Source of the DNA: Tubiluchus corallicola
Taxonomy: Eukaryota; Priapulida; Priapulimorpha; Priapulimorphida; Tubiluchidae
NCBI GenBank assembly: GCA_030141605.1
Contig: JAQGDQ010000038.1
Span: 620,001-684,000 of the forward strand
Direction of reading: 5' to 3'
DNA length: 64,000 nucleotides
Under the pieces are notes generated by a model, which searched no databases, had not been told where the DNA came from, and saw only the letters and a program-made list of their open reading frames with translations. Made by a program: the position numbers and the translations under genes. Positions 37,044 through 50,131 of this stretch are shown here, in pieces. Every line of letters starts with the position of its first letter. The stretch's first letter is position 1.

Positions 37044-40000
37044 AAAAATCGGGTTCTGCCTTAAAATATTTTGATCAGTTCACATAGTTGATGACAGTTC
37101 GAAATAAAAATATATGTTTGTGCGCGTACACATTGAGATGCCTTAACGTTGCATAGGCCAGTAATTACATGTATCAATTGCAAGTAATTTTTAAATAAAA
37201 ATATTAACTTGTAAAAATTACAGGGAGCTTGTTTTAAAACGGGTCACAAATTCCCACTTTTACTCGAATTTCTTATTTTTATGCAGTTTAGCATACTATG
37301 TAAACCGGCATCCAATAGTTCCTACTGTTTACTTGCATGGCTTAGTTAAAGGACAAGAAAACATTATTCTTAAATAAAGCTTAAAAAATTCTTCTTGAAA
37401 TTTTGTATCACTTACATGCTGTTTTATTGCGCACAGAGACAGCGTCAGCAGTAATGGTGTATGAAACTTGTAAATTTAATATCCCGCGATGATAGTTAGG
37501 CACAGCCATTTGAAACAAGTTAGATAACATTGAGTAAAACTTGAGTGAATAATCAGAGTATTCAGAGTTCACTCTTCCCTAACTAAGCAAAAGCATGATT
37601 TACTTTATATTGCCAATAAGATCAATAATGTGTTTTTAGTGATCGAGTTGTGCATATCGGAACGGTGGTACAGTAACGTTTTAGCAGTTGACATGAATGT
37701 TTTAAATTATTAATAATTTTCTTTTCCACGTACGTAAGTCTTTGAGGCAGATAAACATAGTGCTATGTAATATAACTTCGTATGGAATTTTTTTTAATAT
37801 ACTTTAAAATATATAATATAATATATGGGATATACTTTAAAATTCCTTTATCTTCCCTTTAAAATTGGCTTTAAAACTGGCACAGGTTAGGGAAATTTCT
37901 AACATACTCTTCTGTTTTTCTGTTATGTCCCCTTAATGATTTACATTATTTATATAAAACAACGATTGTTGTTAAACGCTTGTAGCAAATTGCCAGCAAT
38001 AAGCCTACATCTGTCATCTGGATGTAATTTTGTCTTACAGCCTTGCAGACCTGGAATTATCTCAAACTGGGATATATTTTCTCTCGCCTGACTTCATGTT
38101 GCGATTTCTCCCAGCCAATCAGAAGTTTCCTGATGTTTCAACAAGCCACGTGACTTTTTTCTGAATGTCATTCGAGCTTCTTCATTCTCCATTCACAGTT
38201 AAAATGAGCAATACAGCCCAGGAAAAGCATATTTTTCTGGCATGCTGGTACCAGCTATTTAGCAATGGTACACGAGCGATACAGCTCATTAAAAACACAC
38301 ACGCCAATGAACGTGGCTATTAATTGTCATCTGGTTTGTTCTGATCTCCGAAAAACTACATCTACAACCACTTTATTGCCCTCGTCATCATCATCGTCAT
38401 CATCTTCATCATCACATCATCGTCATCATCTTCTTCTTCACCATCATCATCATCATCATCGTCGTCGTCGTCGTCGTCGTTCTTCATCATCATCATCATC
38501 ATAATCATCATCACTATCAATTTTAGCATTATATTAGCCTACTTTGCTATTATAATCAGTTATTCGAGGGTCGCGTTTTCATGACTCCGCACACCGCATT
38601 CTGTTTTCTTGACGAAGCCACATGAGCTGCTGCTTTCTAAGTGACTGAAAAACGTGAATGTTTCGCGTGCTTGACTTGCAAAACTCTTCTAATTTGCTCG
38701 TAAACAAAACCCCCACTTGCTTATTTAGAGCATTCCAGGCATATTTTCGTCTTCTGGTGATAACAGAACTGCAGGGACTGCTCTCCATGATTCCACGTCT
38801 GTCCCAGTACAAACTGAAACTCACCATGTGCATAAAGCAACTACATGAAGACTACAACAACGCATCCAGAGGCCTACTCCAAGTTTTTCCTGGAACAAAG
38901 CCAACTTAACCTCCGTATTCTTTATCTGATTTTTGTTAGAATAAACCAGCTCCCGATTAGGATTCAACTGGTGGGCAAAACAACAGTGACAGCATTCATT
39001 TTTACTGATAGTCTGTATGAGGAAGTTTTATGCTTTGGTGTTAATATCAATCTTACGCAGGTCAAGTCATTTCAGCATTGCTTAACAGCTTAGCGCATGA
39101 CTTATAAGAGTTACGCATAATAAAACGTCCAAGAAACCGTACCAAGTATTGATAAAATTGGTCATAACTATGAATTAAGTATATTTATCGAATAAACGCC
39201 ACGAGAAGAGCTCTTTGAGAGTACATTTAGCATAGTATGCACCCAATTTAGTATAACACAGTGTACTAGTACAGCCCTCGCTCCTCCGTTCTACCTTCTA
39301 AGAGTACGAATTTTGACCTTTTTTATCCTACAGCGTTAATCCAGGATTATTTACCGGACAAAAAGTGGGTAGCCTAGGGCTAAACTCAAGCTCGTCTTAG
39401 CCCAAACAAACACCAAACAATTACGAGAACGCCTGTATGAAATTGTGAATTGTAATAAAAGCAAAATTAGTAAGTGATAATGATTACTGCCTCTAAGGAG
39501 GCAGCTCCTTAGAAAACACTAGAAAAAGGCAAGAAACTATTTTAAGCGGGAAAATATTTTCTGGTGGCGTTATACATTATTGGGAAACACTTTAATACTG
39601 CACAAGTAACAGCCATGTGGTTTTGCATGCTTATTTTGTGGAGAACTTGATCCTGCCTAGCAGGTGGCTGGGAAGATTACGTAACACGCAGAGTAAGTTT
39701 GTTACAGAACTTGAGCTAAATATGACCCATGTCATGTCATAATTATAGCAATTTCAGCAAAGCCACTAATACTGCCTGTTGAAGAATAATCATAGAGTTT
39801 GGAAAGTTGTGTGATTCTTGTTTAGAAACTGATGAAGTGAAATTAATGCGTTTGCGTAACTTTAAGCGAAGGCAAGGCTGTTGTCCAAAAAAGACTAGTA
39901 AAAATTTAATTATGTACTGTTCTGCAAACTACATTCACAATGTGGAATTAAACAAAGTACAGCAATGTAACGGCTTTTAAAAACTGAACTACTTTGCACG

Positions 40001-41494
40001 ATACTAAAATTTCATAAAAACAAGCTTGTGTTAACTGATAATCATCAGTCGCGATTGTGGTGTCATAAAAACTGTAAACTTAATTACAAATTTACCCACG
40101 ATGTATATATAATACAAAACATCAAAATAGTATTTAAAATATACACAAAAAACACAGTTTATTACCAGTTCACGTTTGAAATATATAGTAACAGTTTGTC
40201 AGTTTAGCAGTTACTTATTTACATTTTATGGAACTAGTTTATTCCTCGTCAATCAGCACAATGTTGTACGGCGTTACATTTAGAACCAAAATAGTTTACT
40301 TTAATAAAATATGTGTATGGACTATGGATATGTAGGCCTGGCTTTAAAACCAGAAACTTATATAACATATATAGCCTATATAATATACCCTCAGACATAC
40401 ATAATAGACCCTTTCAGTCGTTGGATGCCACAGTTACGGATTTTTTGACTGTATGAATATTGGGTGATTCTTCACCTCAACTGAAATTAATATTGCAATT
40501 TATAAAAAAGTTTATTTTTTTGAAGCCTTCTATCAGTGCAAACAAAATGAATTATTAATCAAGGGCAAATTAATCAACAAGGAGTTGTTTCTGTGACAAA
40601 AACGGAATCGCTAGGAGAAGATATCGTGTCATCTTCACCAGCGACTCTTGCTGAAGCTGAAAATAATGTTTAAAATGAAAGCAGAACCATGCGAATTCAC
40701 TTTTCAAAGAGAAATTTTAAATTTTGTCATATGAACAGAGGTGACAACACATGGGTCAAAACAGGCAAAAGTCACTTTTAATGAATTAATAACAATTTCC
40801 AAAATAAACATTTTAACTACCTACTTAATTAATTATATAAACAGCATCATATGGCTCTATTAACAGAACATAGCTCTATTAATAATTATAAAATATACAG
40901 ACTTCTCATATTTATAACAGCTATTCATAGCTCCGCAATTAGGCCTAAATTACACAGTATTATGTGCTTAATAATTTTTCATTATTTAAAAAAACATGGT
41001 ATTACCGACTTATTTTTATTTAAAATCTGCCATCAAGTTTCAAGTTTCAAGTTTGCAGATCAAGATCCAGAAGTATAATGTTCTACTTTAAAGATCACTT
41101 TTTACTTTTTCTTGCTATAAGAACTTTCGAACTTTGCATTTGTAAACGACGACAAGTTAACGTTTTAACACACTAATAGTACTCAAGACATTTGTACTAA
41201 AAGTAATCATTATTGTGACATGGACAGTAAAAATGATTTTTGTGTGTATATAGGTTGCAAGAAATTTTTTTTCTTCTATGTCTGTAAACTTGCAGTCTCA
41301 TAAGCACAGGGAATTCTTGTTTCAGTTTTTGTGTTATTGACACTTGCCTCCAGTAAGGAAACTGATGTCAAATGTTTTTTATCCCTTTTGGCCTGCCACA
41401 TAACGACTTCAGAGATGTGAGATCCAGGATCCAGTAGAGCCTGTTGGCTTTCAATTTTGTGAGTTCGAAACTCACTGTTTAGCAGTTTCAGGTG
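37044..41494. other. Intergenic between two converging genes; no gene seen
   Basis: This holds the 3' flanks of the UGT8-like gene (plus) and the small secreted protein gene (minus). Short open frames near 38.6-39.1 kb and 40.9-41.1 kb have no motif, no splice context and no coding bias that I can see. The microsatellite at 38380-38520 produces false serine/histidine/arginine-rich frames. Confidence 0.45.
38382..38520. repeat. (TCA/TCG/TTC)n trinucleotide microsatellite
   Basis: Long imperfect run of tca, tcg and ttc units. All frames read as runs of Ser, His or Arg, which is a composition artefact. Confidence 0.9.
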
Positions 41495-44400
41495 TTAATA
41501 TCGAGCTTTGATGGAAGCTCTACACATTCTTCTATTTGATCCTCTTTTTGCATTACAGTCCTCCATCTCTCGAATGTACTTTTGTCTCCATTGACAACAC
41601 TTCTCCAGCACTGCCTTTTGATTGTGGCACTTTGCAGCTTTCATAGCTATGTCCTTACCTACAAACAGAACACTGTCTTTTGAATGTTATAAATTTTGCA
41701 GCTTGGTCAGAAGCAATAGACATGTTAGGATGTAACCGTCTGTAGCATTACTTTTACAGCAACGCATATGCATCTCAGATAAGGTAAATTAAGAGAAGTT
41801 TAGGCATTAACATTGCATCTTATCCCATGTGGCCTACTTACCCCAACGTCTTCCAGCAAATGTGTGTAGTTTTAGTTTAGCTAAATGGACTCTGTTATTT
41901 TTGCGAGCAACGTACCAGCGATCAGCACTGCACTCCATCCTAAAGTGAAATTTAATTTTAAATTGTTAATCTTTGTTAATTTTGCTATATATCTGGAAAG
42001 TAGTTAACTTCCCATGCAAATTAAGATAATTTAATTTTGAAAATTCTCTCTGCACAGTCTAAAAGCTTATGAAAATAAGCTGTGAACTGCAAAATACTTT
42101 TAAATATAGATAGATTCAGTAAAGGGCAAATAAAAGCATGTATCTGTACAGCTTATATGAAATTTAAAAGTCTAAAAATAAATATATTAAAAATATAAAA
42201 TTAAATATAAATACAATTTAAAGTTATATGTATATTTTAATAATATAAATATTTTAATTGGAAAATGTAATTAATGTTAAAAATGTTTTTAATTTTCAAA
42301 TATTTATTTACTTTCGCTTAGCAAGATGCTGTCCAATCTTGCAGCATTTTCGTGGCGTATAAGAATAGCTGTTGAAATCATAGGCATTCTCATCATCGTC
42401 CTCATTGCCACTGTCCAGTCTGTTCCCGTGAGTTTTCAGACGAATAGATGCACGATTGTTCAGAGACCTCTGGCGAGCAGCACGCATCAACTCTTCTGGT
42501 CGAACTGCATCTGCAAGAAATGAAAACAACAAGTTAAGCTGTCCATCTAGCTAAATACTTCTTCCATGGAAGTCAGTAAAATCTCTTGTCAGTAAAAGCT
42601 CTTGTACTTATCAATATAATTGAACCAGGTTTTGCAACAGTTTATAAAGTAAAAAGCAGTGATATATGAGCTCTACCTTACAATAACAGAGGGTTCACTA
42701 GTTGGCGGCTTTTATTTGGTCAATAATATTCTTAGTAAAAACTCGTATAATTGTAAAAATGAATGCACCAGGTTTTGCAACAGTTTATTAAGTAATAAAG
42801 GCAATGAGCTCTACTGTACAAAAACAGAGGATCTGTTAGTTAGCTTTTATTTGGGCAATAATAGTTTTAGTTAATGACACCGCAGATGCTTTAAAAACTT
42901 TAATGCAATACACATATCACGTTTTACAGGGCGTAGCTGAGTGGCACTGTATTAGTTTAACTACGAAAGTTACTAGCTGAATTTCTTCAGTGCATAATGG
43001 CTGACGACGAGCTGGGAAACTGTTTTTTTGGCTGTTTCATCTGCAATATTAGCTGCCTCTGGCTACCTCGTTCCAATAACACACCACTGGCCCAGTTCAG
43101 TGTTTCAACTTAAATGATGATGCTCGACAATGACAAACAGAGGAAGCACTAGGCAATCACACTCTTTTTATTTTTTAAACATTTTTAGCATACAGGCCTA
43201 AATTAATAACTTACAGAAGATATAACAATAAAGCGCATCAAAGCACTGTCCAGTATCCATAGTAAAGGCGAGGTAACAGTCGAGATTAATGTGTGACAAT
43301 CAGACAAGGGCAGTGAAGCAAGGAGTTTTTGCATCTTCTTTGTCTCCTTTGGACTGCAAAGCGCAGTTTTGTTTATCACAGACACGTGTTTGTTTTTAAT
43401 AAATGACTCTCTTTTTAATAAATGTGTATTGTTGTGTATTTAAAGTAATAAACTGCCTGAAAGGCTTCGGAAACGAAGTAGGAACGCGCAGGGCCTATTT
43501 CAGCCTAAGCGAGGCCCGGGGAAGTGGGGTGTGTGAGGCCCCCTTGGGGGGAGAGGGGGCAAAGCGCCGGGGAGCGGGCGCCACCCAGAAAATTTTTGAA
43601 CTGCTGGAACGCCGGAGAAGCATTTTCGAAGAGAAAATATGGAATTATACAGTTGTTAAAGGAAAGAACAATTGAAAGAAAAACTGCTTTATTCTCAAGA
43701 CCAGTCCTTAATACTTGTCAATACTGGCAAATTGCGCGCGTGCGGCAAGAGAGAGGGATAGAGGAGGCAGTATGTTCGCACGAAGCAAAAAAAGTACCTC
43801 GGCGTGAGGCCCTCCTGGAGGGTGAGGCCCCGGTAAAGTATCCCCACTCCCCCCCTTTGAAATAGGGCCTGGGAACGCGTGAAAAAGTCACGGCACACCA
43901 AGTAGTATTATATTATGTTGGCTACAAACACATATTTTACTTTCGTAAATGCGATACAATCACAAGCAAGCGACCTGCAAGCGAATTTCGTAAAATTGCA
44001 ACATTGCTTTTGTCGTTTTCGTGATCACTCATTTTGCAAAAAGAAATCGTGAACTTGGACGCTGCGAACTCTGAAAGGAAAATGTGCTGTACGACAACCA
44101 AATACACCAAACAAAGAGAATCTTACAACACAGTTTTTCATGCTTCGTGCTTAGACATATCAGTGGCTATCAATAGAATGTTAAATGTAGAATTTTTGGC
44201 TCGCTATTAGGACGTTCACTTTTTCTGCTATCCGTTCAGCCCGCTAACGTTAAATGTAGTAGAGGCCAGTGTGAACCGCCTATCACCGGCTGAAATGCAG
44301 ACCACAGGCACCTATTACATGAACTTTCCTGGCACAGTGTTAGGTTTTTGTTGATTATGATACTGCCTTGTTGGCTAATGCCTACGGATTGTTGATTGGG

Positions 44401-45968
44401 CATTTTTCGCTATAGGTATACCTTTTGCAACAGTCAAAGTGCGCTTTGTTGCTATGATATAGAAAAAATCAGTTTCTCTTTTTTTCAGCATTGAGAAAAC
44501 GAGGTCTTAGGTAACGATATCTGGTAAGTTTTGAAAAAACGCAATCGACCTTGCTCTTCTGCCCTGAATATTACGTGCGCTTCCTAGAAGGCCAATGACA
44601 CAATCTGTTGATGCTTAGTGAAAAACATGAGAGCAAGAATTCTGCTTCCTATAAACAGAGCGAAAATATACTTGTCAGTTGGTTTTGGTTGAAGAATGTG
44701 TCGGTTTATTTCTGACATGCCTGCCACAGAAACAGAAAACGAATTACAACATCCGGTTACAATTAGGCACGCGCAGAAAGTACAAAACGCATTTCTAGGA
44801 AACACAACCAAAGACCAAGATCTGTAATTGAACAAGCGAGTTATTGCTATTTTCATCCATGGTCAATTAGATTTGTTTATTAGAAGTGTGCATCATGTTG
44901 TGTACAGTTTGACTTCAAAAGCGCTACGTAATTTACCCTTATCAGCTAATCGAAGCCTTAATGAAGCAGAAAGGAGCTTACAACTTCTGAGACTCCATGC
45001 AGCTTAGTCTGATCATTTCTGCTTAAAGAGAACACTTTTGCTTAGGTTACTACATGTATTCGACAGCTTTGGCTTGTACTATTTGGTAATATGTAAAATG
45101 CCCATAATTAGTGACACTTCTCTGAAGAATAATGTTCGCCGCAAGCCGATATAGAAAGCCAACTTCTGTGACAAAGTCGCCATTCAGTAATGTAACAAAC
45201 ACACATGCTACCCACATGCTGATTTTCAAACAGTAACTATTAGCAAGCGAGCTACTATGGTTAGCTAAAGTGGGAGTTTCTGGCCACTGGTCAGTTTACT
45301 GAGCCAGCAGATGTTCAGCAAATTGGTTTAAATGTAACTTTCTGTTCGGCATTAGCATTAGCAGGAACTGCAAGCCAAAAAACTGTAGAAAATATTTTCT
45401 GCGGCGAGTTTATGAAGGAGTGACTGAATAAATGAGTGAAAGAATGAACAAATGAATGTACGAATGAATGGAACGATCGATTAACGAATGAATATTCGAG
45501 CCAGAAAATGAAAAAGACAAATAAACAAACATACAAACACGCAAACACAAACAAACACGCAAGCAAACAAACGATAATAAAGACTTTAAAAAACGACAAA
45601 GAAGTAAAAACTAAAATTAAATGAATATTGCACAAAAAAATTAGCAATTACTTGATAATTCGTTCTACAATAATTTCTTTTACCATTTCATAGACCCATG
45701 TTGATATATAACTGATTGTTTAGCTTGATAAATTGTTTAAAAGAACTGAATTCCAACTAGAAAAATTTGTTAAACTAACGGTAACAGATGTGTCAGGCTG
45801 GAAACTCCTACTTTGCTTGACAGAGGAACGAAGTCAACCAAGCGTGTAATGGCGCACCATTAAATACACTCTGATCGTTTTTATGAATGACCTCACTCAT
45901 TACCACTTACCCACAGTGGAGAAGACCAGCCAAGACAAGCCCAGCATGAATAGAAACAGCCTCTTCAT
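41495..45968 (-). CDS. Small secreted eight-cysteine protein, anaphylatoxin-like cysteine order, four exons
   Basis: Exons (minus, in order) 45911-45968, 42312-42510, 41842-41939 and 41495-41658 join in phase to 172 residues. Residues 1-21 are a strong signal peptide (MKRLFLFMLGLSWLVFSTV), with no later membrane span, so the product is secreted. An arginine-rich stretch (28-50) is followed by an acidic run (EDDDE, 56-60) and then cysteines at 75, 76, 89, 129, 139, 140, 153 and 164. The order CC, C, C, CC, with twelve residues between the first CC and the next C, recalls the anaphylatoxin domain of C3a and fibulins. The gap before the fourth cysteine (39 residues) is far longer than in C3a, and two extra cysteines follow. 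A dibasic stretch (AKRK, 83-86) could be a processing site. I do not recognise a named family: a fibulin-like matrix fragment, a growth-factor-like peptide or a lineage-specific protein are all possible. Confidence 0.8.
42624..42873. repeat. Two-copy tandem repeat, period 143 bp, in intron 1 of the secreted-protein gene
   Basis: The segment beginning accaggttttgcaacagttt at 42624 is repeated at 42767 with scattered differences over about 105 bases, including gagctctac and cttttatttgg. It is a diverged local duplication just upstream (in gene sense) of exon 2. Confidence 0.75.
43489..43871. mobile_element. GC-rich hAT-like non-autonomous element with perfect 8-bp target duplication
   Basis: The 383-bp element starts cagggcctatttca and ends tgaaatagggcctg, inverted repeats matching at 13 of 14 bases. 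Both sides carry the identical 8-bp duplication ggaacgcg (43481-43488 and 43872-43879). The interior is markedly G+C-rich near both ends (gaggccc, cccggggcctcacc-type blocks), unlike the AT-rich surroundings, and shows further inverted gaggccc/gggcctc pairs inside. The open frames within it are by-products of composition. It lies in intron 1 of the secreted-protein gene. Confidence 0.9.
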
Positions 45969-46085
45969 TTTTTTTATTCACAATTTATAATTTTTCTTGC
46001 TATTAAAATTGCACAAGCTTTTAGTGTAGCCCAGAAAGCGTTGGGTAGGACCACTCGAGCTGGTTTACATAGTGTAACTTTCTCA

Positions 46086-46095
46086 GTCACGTGAC
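46086..46095. promoter_or_regulatory. gtcacgtgac palindrome upstream of the secreted-protein gene
   Basis: A perfect 10-bp palindrome centred on an E-box (cacgtg), 118-127 bases upstream of the ATG at 45968. It matches the USF/TFE-type (CLEAR) consensus. The position fits a core-promoter element; function is inferred. Confidence 0.45.
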
Positions 46096-46653
46096 AATGT
46101 TAGCGAATTACAGTAGTAGTAGAAGCTGTGGAGGCGTGTCGGGCTGTTCTTATTTAACTAGGGGTGGCGAGATCGTGCGACTTGATGTACACGAATAATC
46201 GCTTCAAAGTATAGATTAACACTTTTCAGCGCATTAAATCATCTGCAACACAGATGTTTATTTTCTAGTTTGACAAGTAAATAAACAAACCAATGACGAA
46301 GTGAAACACGGTACAAATAACTTAAAGCTGCTCATCTTTTTTATTAAAAATTTAGTCGCTTATTCAAACCTTTATGTAAATGATGTTTACGTAACGTAAT
46401 GTAAGTGACTTAATGCTCAGCTCTATTTTATTCAAACTTTTCAAGTTAAATTCTGCCAAGAGACAAAATATTGCAATTGTTTTCATATCGCTTTAATTAA
46501 AACCTATAATTCATTCTTAACACGCCCCTGTTTACATCAAATTACATCTTTTGTAAGTGCCCATACCATGTTGAGTACGTACGGCAACTAAACACTTTCT
46601 ACGGTCAGCTTGAATGCGAAGACAGCAAAAAATCGACCAGTGACGGCTGCATA

Positions 46654-46655
<2 letters not shown>

Positions 46656-46698
<43 letters not shown>

Positions 46699-46724
46699 CA
46701 CACACATATATATATATATATATT
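46656..46724. repeat. (TA)n / (CA)n compound microsatellite
   Basis: A run of ta units interrupted by a short tacatacacacaca segment, then ta units again. Confidence 0.9.
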
Positions 46725-49700
46725 ATGTAAAGCAACCATTTTTACTAATATAACCCCCTAAACAACTGTAGTTTAATTTGTAACTTGTAAGCTTGCGTAC
46801 TATATTTAATTTAAGTGCATGTACCCTAGTAGAAGGCATTAATTACCCTTTCCTCATCGCAGCAACCTTTCACAAATTAATTATATCAGTCAAATTAATT
46901 ATAGGCTGGAATTATACCGTTAAATTAATCCAAGTCTATCACAGTTTGACAACTAAAAATGTCAAACTAATTATTATTGTTGTGTTCATACACACAATTG
47001 AATTGTATAATATTGTAAATAAATTAATTCATTCTGTTACATTCTATTTCAGTAGCTGGTGGCACTTCCATATATATAGTTAAATCTAATCTATCGTACC
47101 AACCATATCGTGTCTTTAGATAACACAATTTTATACGCCAAAGTGTTTTTATAAGAGAACACACGTTTCTCATAATAAATTTTGCGAAAAGTAACATAGT
47201 AGGGAGCCAATTACAGGTAATAAGTACAAAACAAAGCAGTAACAGTCATTAACCTTTGTATTTTTGTTCCTTGAGTTAAATGAAAACAATATCGACTGCA
47301 TTCCGTATGTTAACAGTCACATTAATTTATTATTTTATACCAAACAAACTAATTGCTACAAGAATAGCAAAAACAACACAATTTGTAACCGTTCCATAAT
47401 TTTTGTACAATTTATTTATGACAATAATAACTATAATAGACAACATCATGACTATAAATTGTGTTCCTATAAATTAAATAACTATGGCATCTTGCAACCA
47501 TAAGTAATTAGCCGTTCAATTAATATCAATATAGCAAAATCCGTCTCACATATATTCCAAAGAACTTACCTTATCTTCACATAATTTAATATTAGATTTT
47601 AACAAATTATAATAATTAATTCCACTATTAAGACTCATCGTTACAATTATGATTTGTACAGAAATGTGCTATCTAGATCTAGTAACTAAGCCTATAATGA
47701 TTTATTACTACGACAATGGCAAAATAGGAAATACATGCCCAGCTACAAAAAAGTTTAATAATTATAAAGTAAAAAGGCACAAAAACACTGTTCCCACAAA
47801 TGGAAATGAAACGATAGGAATAATAATGATTATTACATAGAAAACAAGAAAAACAATAAAGTTAAACAGCACCACTATAAGTTCGTCTGTAATGGCTATG
47901 CTACACAACATAAGCGATATTACTCAAAAATGTTTACAAAGAGTTTCATTTAAAATGACTTGCGTAAAAATCATGTACTTGAGGTTATGTAAACATAGTT
48001 CAGCCGCTCGTTTCTAAGAGTAAATAAAGCACAGGTTTCATACAACAAAGGAGTACATACATCTTCACTGGAGTGTGGAAATTAAATTTTTTTAACTCTT
48101 TCTTTACACTTGACAGTTCATTATTAATCAGTAGGTTTTCAATGTAAACTTTACAGCAATAAAGTAGTATTGACTTTGAAAGAAAAAATCAAATGAAATT
48201 GTAATATACAAGAAACAAGACAAAAGGACATGGATGAGTCAGAGCCACTTGTAATGACCTATACTCACTGCTGAAGACTCAGCTTAAATTTTTGTGTAAT
48301 AAATAACATTAGGTGTTATCAACATCTTATTATGACACCATGTTTTCACTAGTATATTAGAATGTATAGAAATAATAATGTCTTGTAATATTAGTCATTC
48401 AGAACTAGTTGATACAGTGGAAATCCAATAGATACTTAATGGACCTGTCTCTACAATCTAAGCTGTGCCAATCGAATGGCATAATTCTTCTAAGATCTTG
48501 TGAATAAGAATTCTCCCACAAAACACTGTAATCACTATAGTTTTTTGTTTTAATATTTGGATGATGGCAAGACAGAATCTTAAATGTATGCATAATCCAT
48601 TCATCCACAATGAGTATTTACTTGACTAAACAAACCAGCCTTAATCCTAATCAGTGCCCTAATTGTCCTAATCAGTAACACAACATTAAGAGTTAAAGCT
48701 GCTGGACCTATTATGGAAGCCATGCTATATTTACAAAGTGACACTTTGCATTTCTGAAATAGTTGAAATACTGTTGTGGTCTGACGTAATGAACATAAAC
48801 TAAATAATAAGAAACAATTACTAGAAATACAAATTGAAATATACGCACCACTTGACACTGCTTTTGATAATGCATTTGATTTTACATTGTTTATCTGTTA
48901 CAACCAAATAAAATAACTAAATATTAGATGTCTTACTGCTAAAGACATTTTGATTCTATATCTAAACTAACAGCTACTTTTACATTCAAAGTTCACAAAA
49001 GTTATTTTAAAACATTGTAAAAATGTCTCTCGACACAACACTATACACTGTACAACAAAATAGATACATACACTGCAACCACGTATAAACAGTTTTGAGC
49101 GAATAAACATAAAAAATGTGATTTTAGCAAAATTTAAAAAGTCAAAGTACAATCTGTGCATAATGCATAATTGTAAAATACAGTTTCTAAAAAAATCGTT
49201 CTGCACACAAATAAATTTCACAATATAAAATGCATATATGAAAAGAACACAGCTTCTCAAGCCAAACAAACAGCGACAAGTATAATGACTCACAGTTTAA
49301 ATGCCATTAGCCTGCAGTTAAAACGTAAAAAACGCATTAGATGGCAGCACATTTCTGTCAAAGAAAAGTGTTTCGCAATGCCTTGTAGAATGCAATTTAA
49401 TCAAATTAATTAATAGTTTTAGTTTGCAATGAGAAGTCGGACAAAAAATGCAGCAGGTACTGTATAAAATGATTTATGGTAACAAACACTACATATAATT
49501 CCGCAAATAATGACTAAACAACGAACATTCTCACGGTGCCGTTTCAAACAATTCAGAAATTTAACACGATTTTCACAAGATTGCAATTTATTGACTTCTT
49601 ACATGTAAACAATAATAACGTTTTAGTTTTTACTGGTAAGTTTCTTGCTCTCTTTTGCATTAAGTATTGGTAAGAGTAATTTGCTTTAATTTAAAAACAA

Positions 49701-50131
49701 TTAGTTAAAAAAGTTAAGTCACAATTTAAAAAATGCCAAAATGACAGTTAATAATTACTTGAAGCACAATCTCAAATAAGTTGACGATTTTCTAAAAACA
49801 TTACCCAAAAACCAACGAGTATCAAAAATTTAACTGCTGGTTATACCACTAACAATTCTAAAAATTTCTGGCAAAAAAACCAACTATGTTGCCAGGCAAT
49901 CTGTGAGATAAACATTGTTACATGGTACTTCACTGTCATATGATGAGAGGTGATTCACTGCTGTCAATACACCACGTGCCAAAGTTGATTATCTCACTTT
50001 CACAATACACAGTTCAATTACATATTGGCATGATCAATTGATTATGCATATTTCTTTCTCGCTCTCTTGGTATCACCAATAGATGACATGGCAAGAGACA
50101 AGTTTGGAAATGTTCTAGGTAACTAAAACCG

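Larger units (their letters stand above)
45969..50131. other. Intergenic, very AT-rich; no gene seen
   Basis: The left end should hold the promoter of the secreted-protein gene. The rest is AT-rich with no exon or motif that I can support. Open frames near 46.8-47.8 kb (plus) and 48.4-49.3 kb (minus) are rich in Ile, Asn, Tyr, Cys and Phe as expected from composition. Confidence 0.45.

Noticed and set aside
38265-38504. Plus-strand open frame rich in Ser, His and Arg
   Set aside because: It is translated from a tca/tcg/ttc microsatellite. The runs of single residues follow the repeat, and there is no splice or start context.
38658-39093. Two overlapping plus-strand frames of about 80 residues
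   Set aside because: No recognisable motif, no convincing acceptor or donor, and a competing minus-strand frame of equal length; not supportable as a gene.
43403-43865. Overlapping open frames, Gly/Arg/Glu-rich
   Set aside because: They lie within or across the GC-rich hAT-like element with its own target duplication; the composition explains the open frames.
45315-45647. Minus-strand frame with Cys/Leu/Phe and HSFVHSF repeats
   Set aside because: It comes from simple repetitive aacaaacaaac and gaatgaatg sequence next to the secreted-protein gene; no gene features.
46139-46165. A taggggtgg sequence resembling a hAT terminus
   Set aside because: No matching opposite end and no target duplication within a kilobase; a chance match cannot be excluded.
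48601-48858. Minus-strand hydrophobic 85-residue frame
   Set aside because: Its amino-acid composition is what AT-rich noncoding DNA gives, and it has no homology-like motif or splice context.
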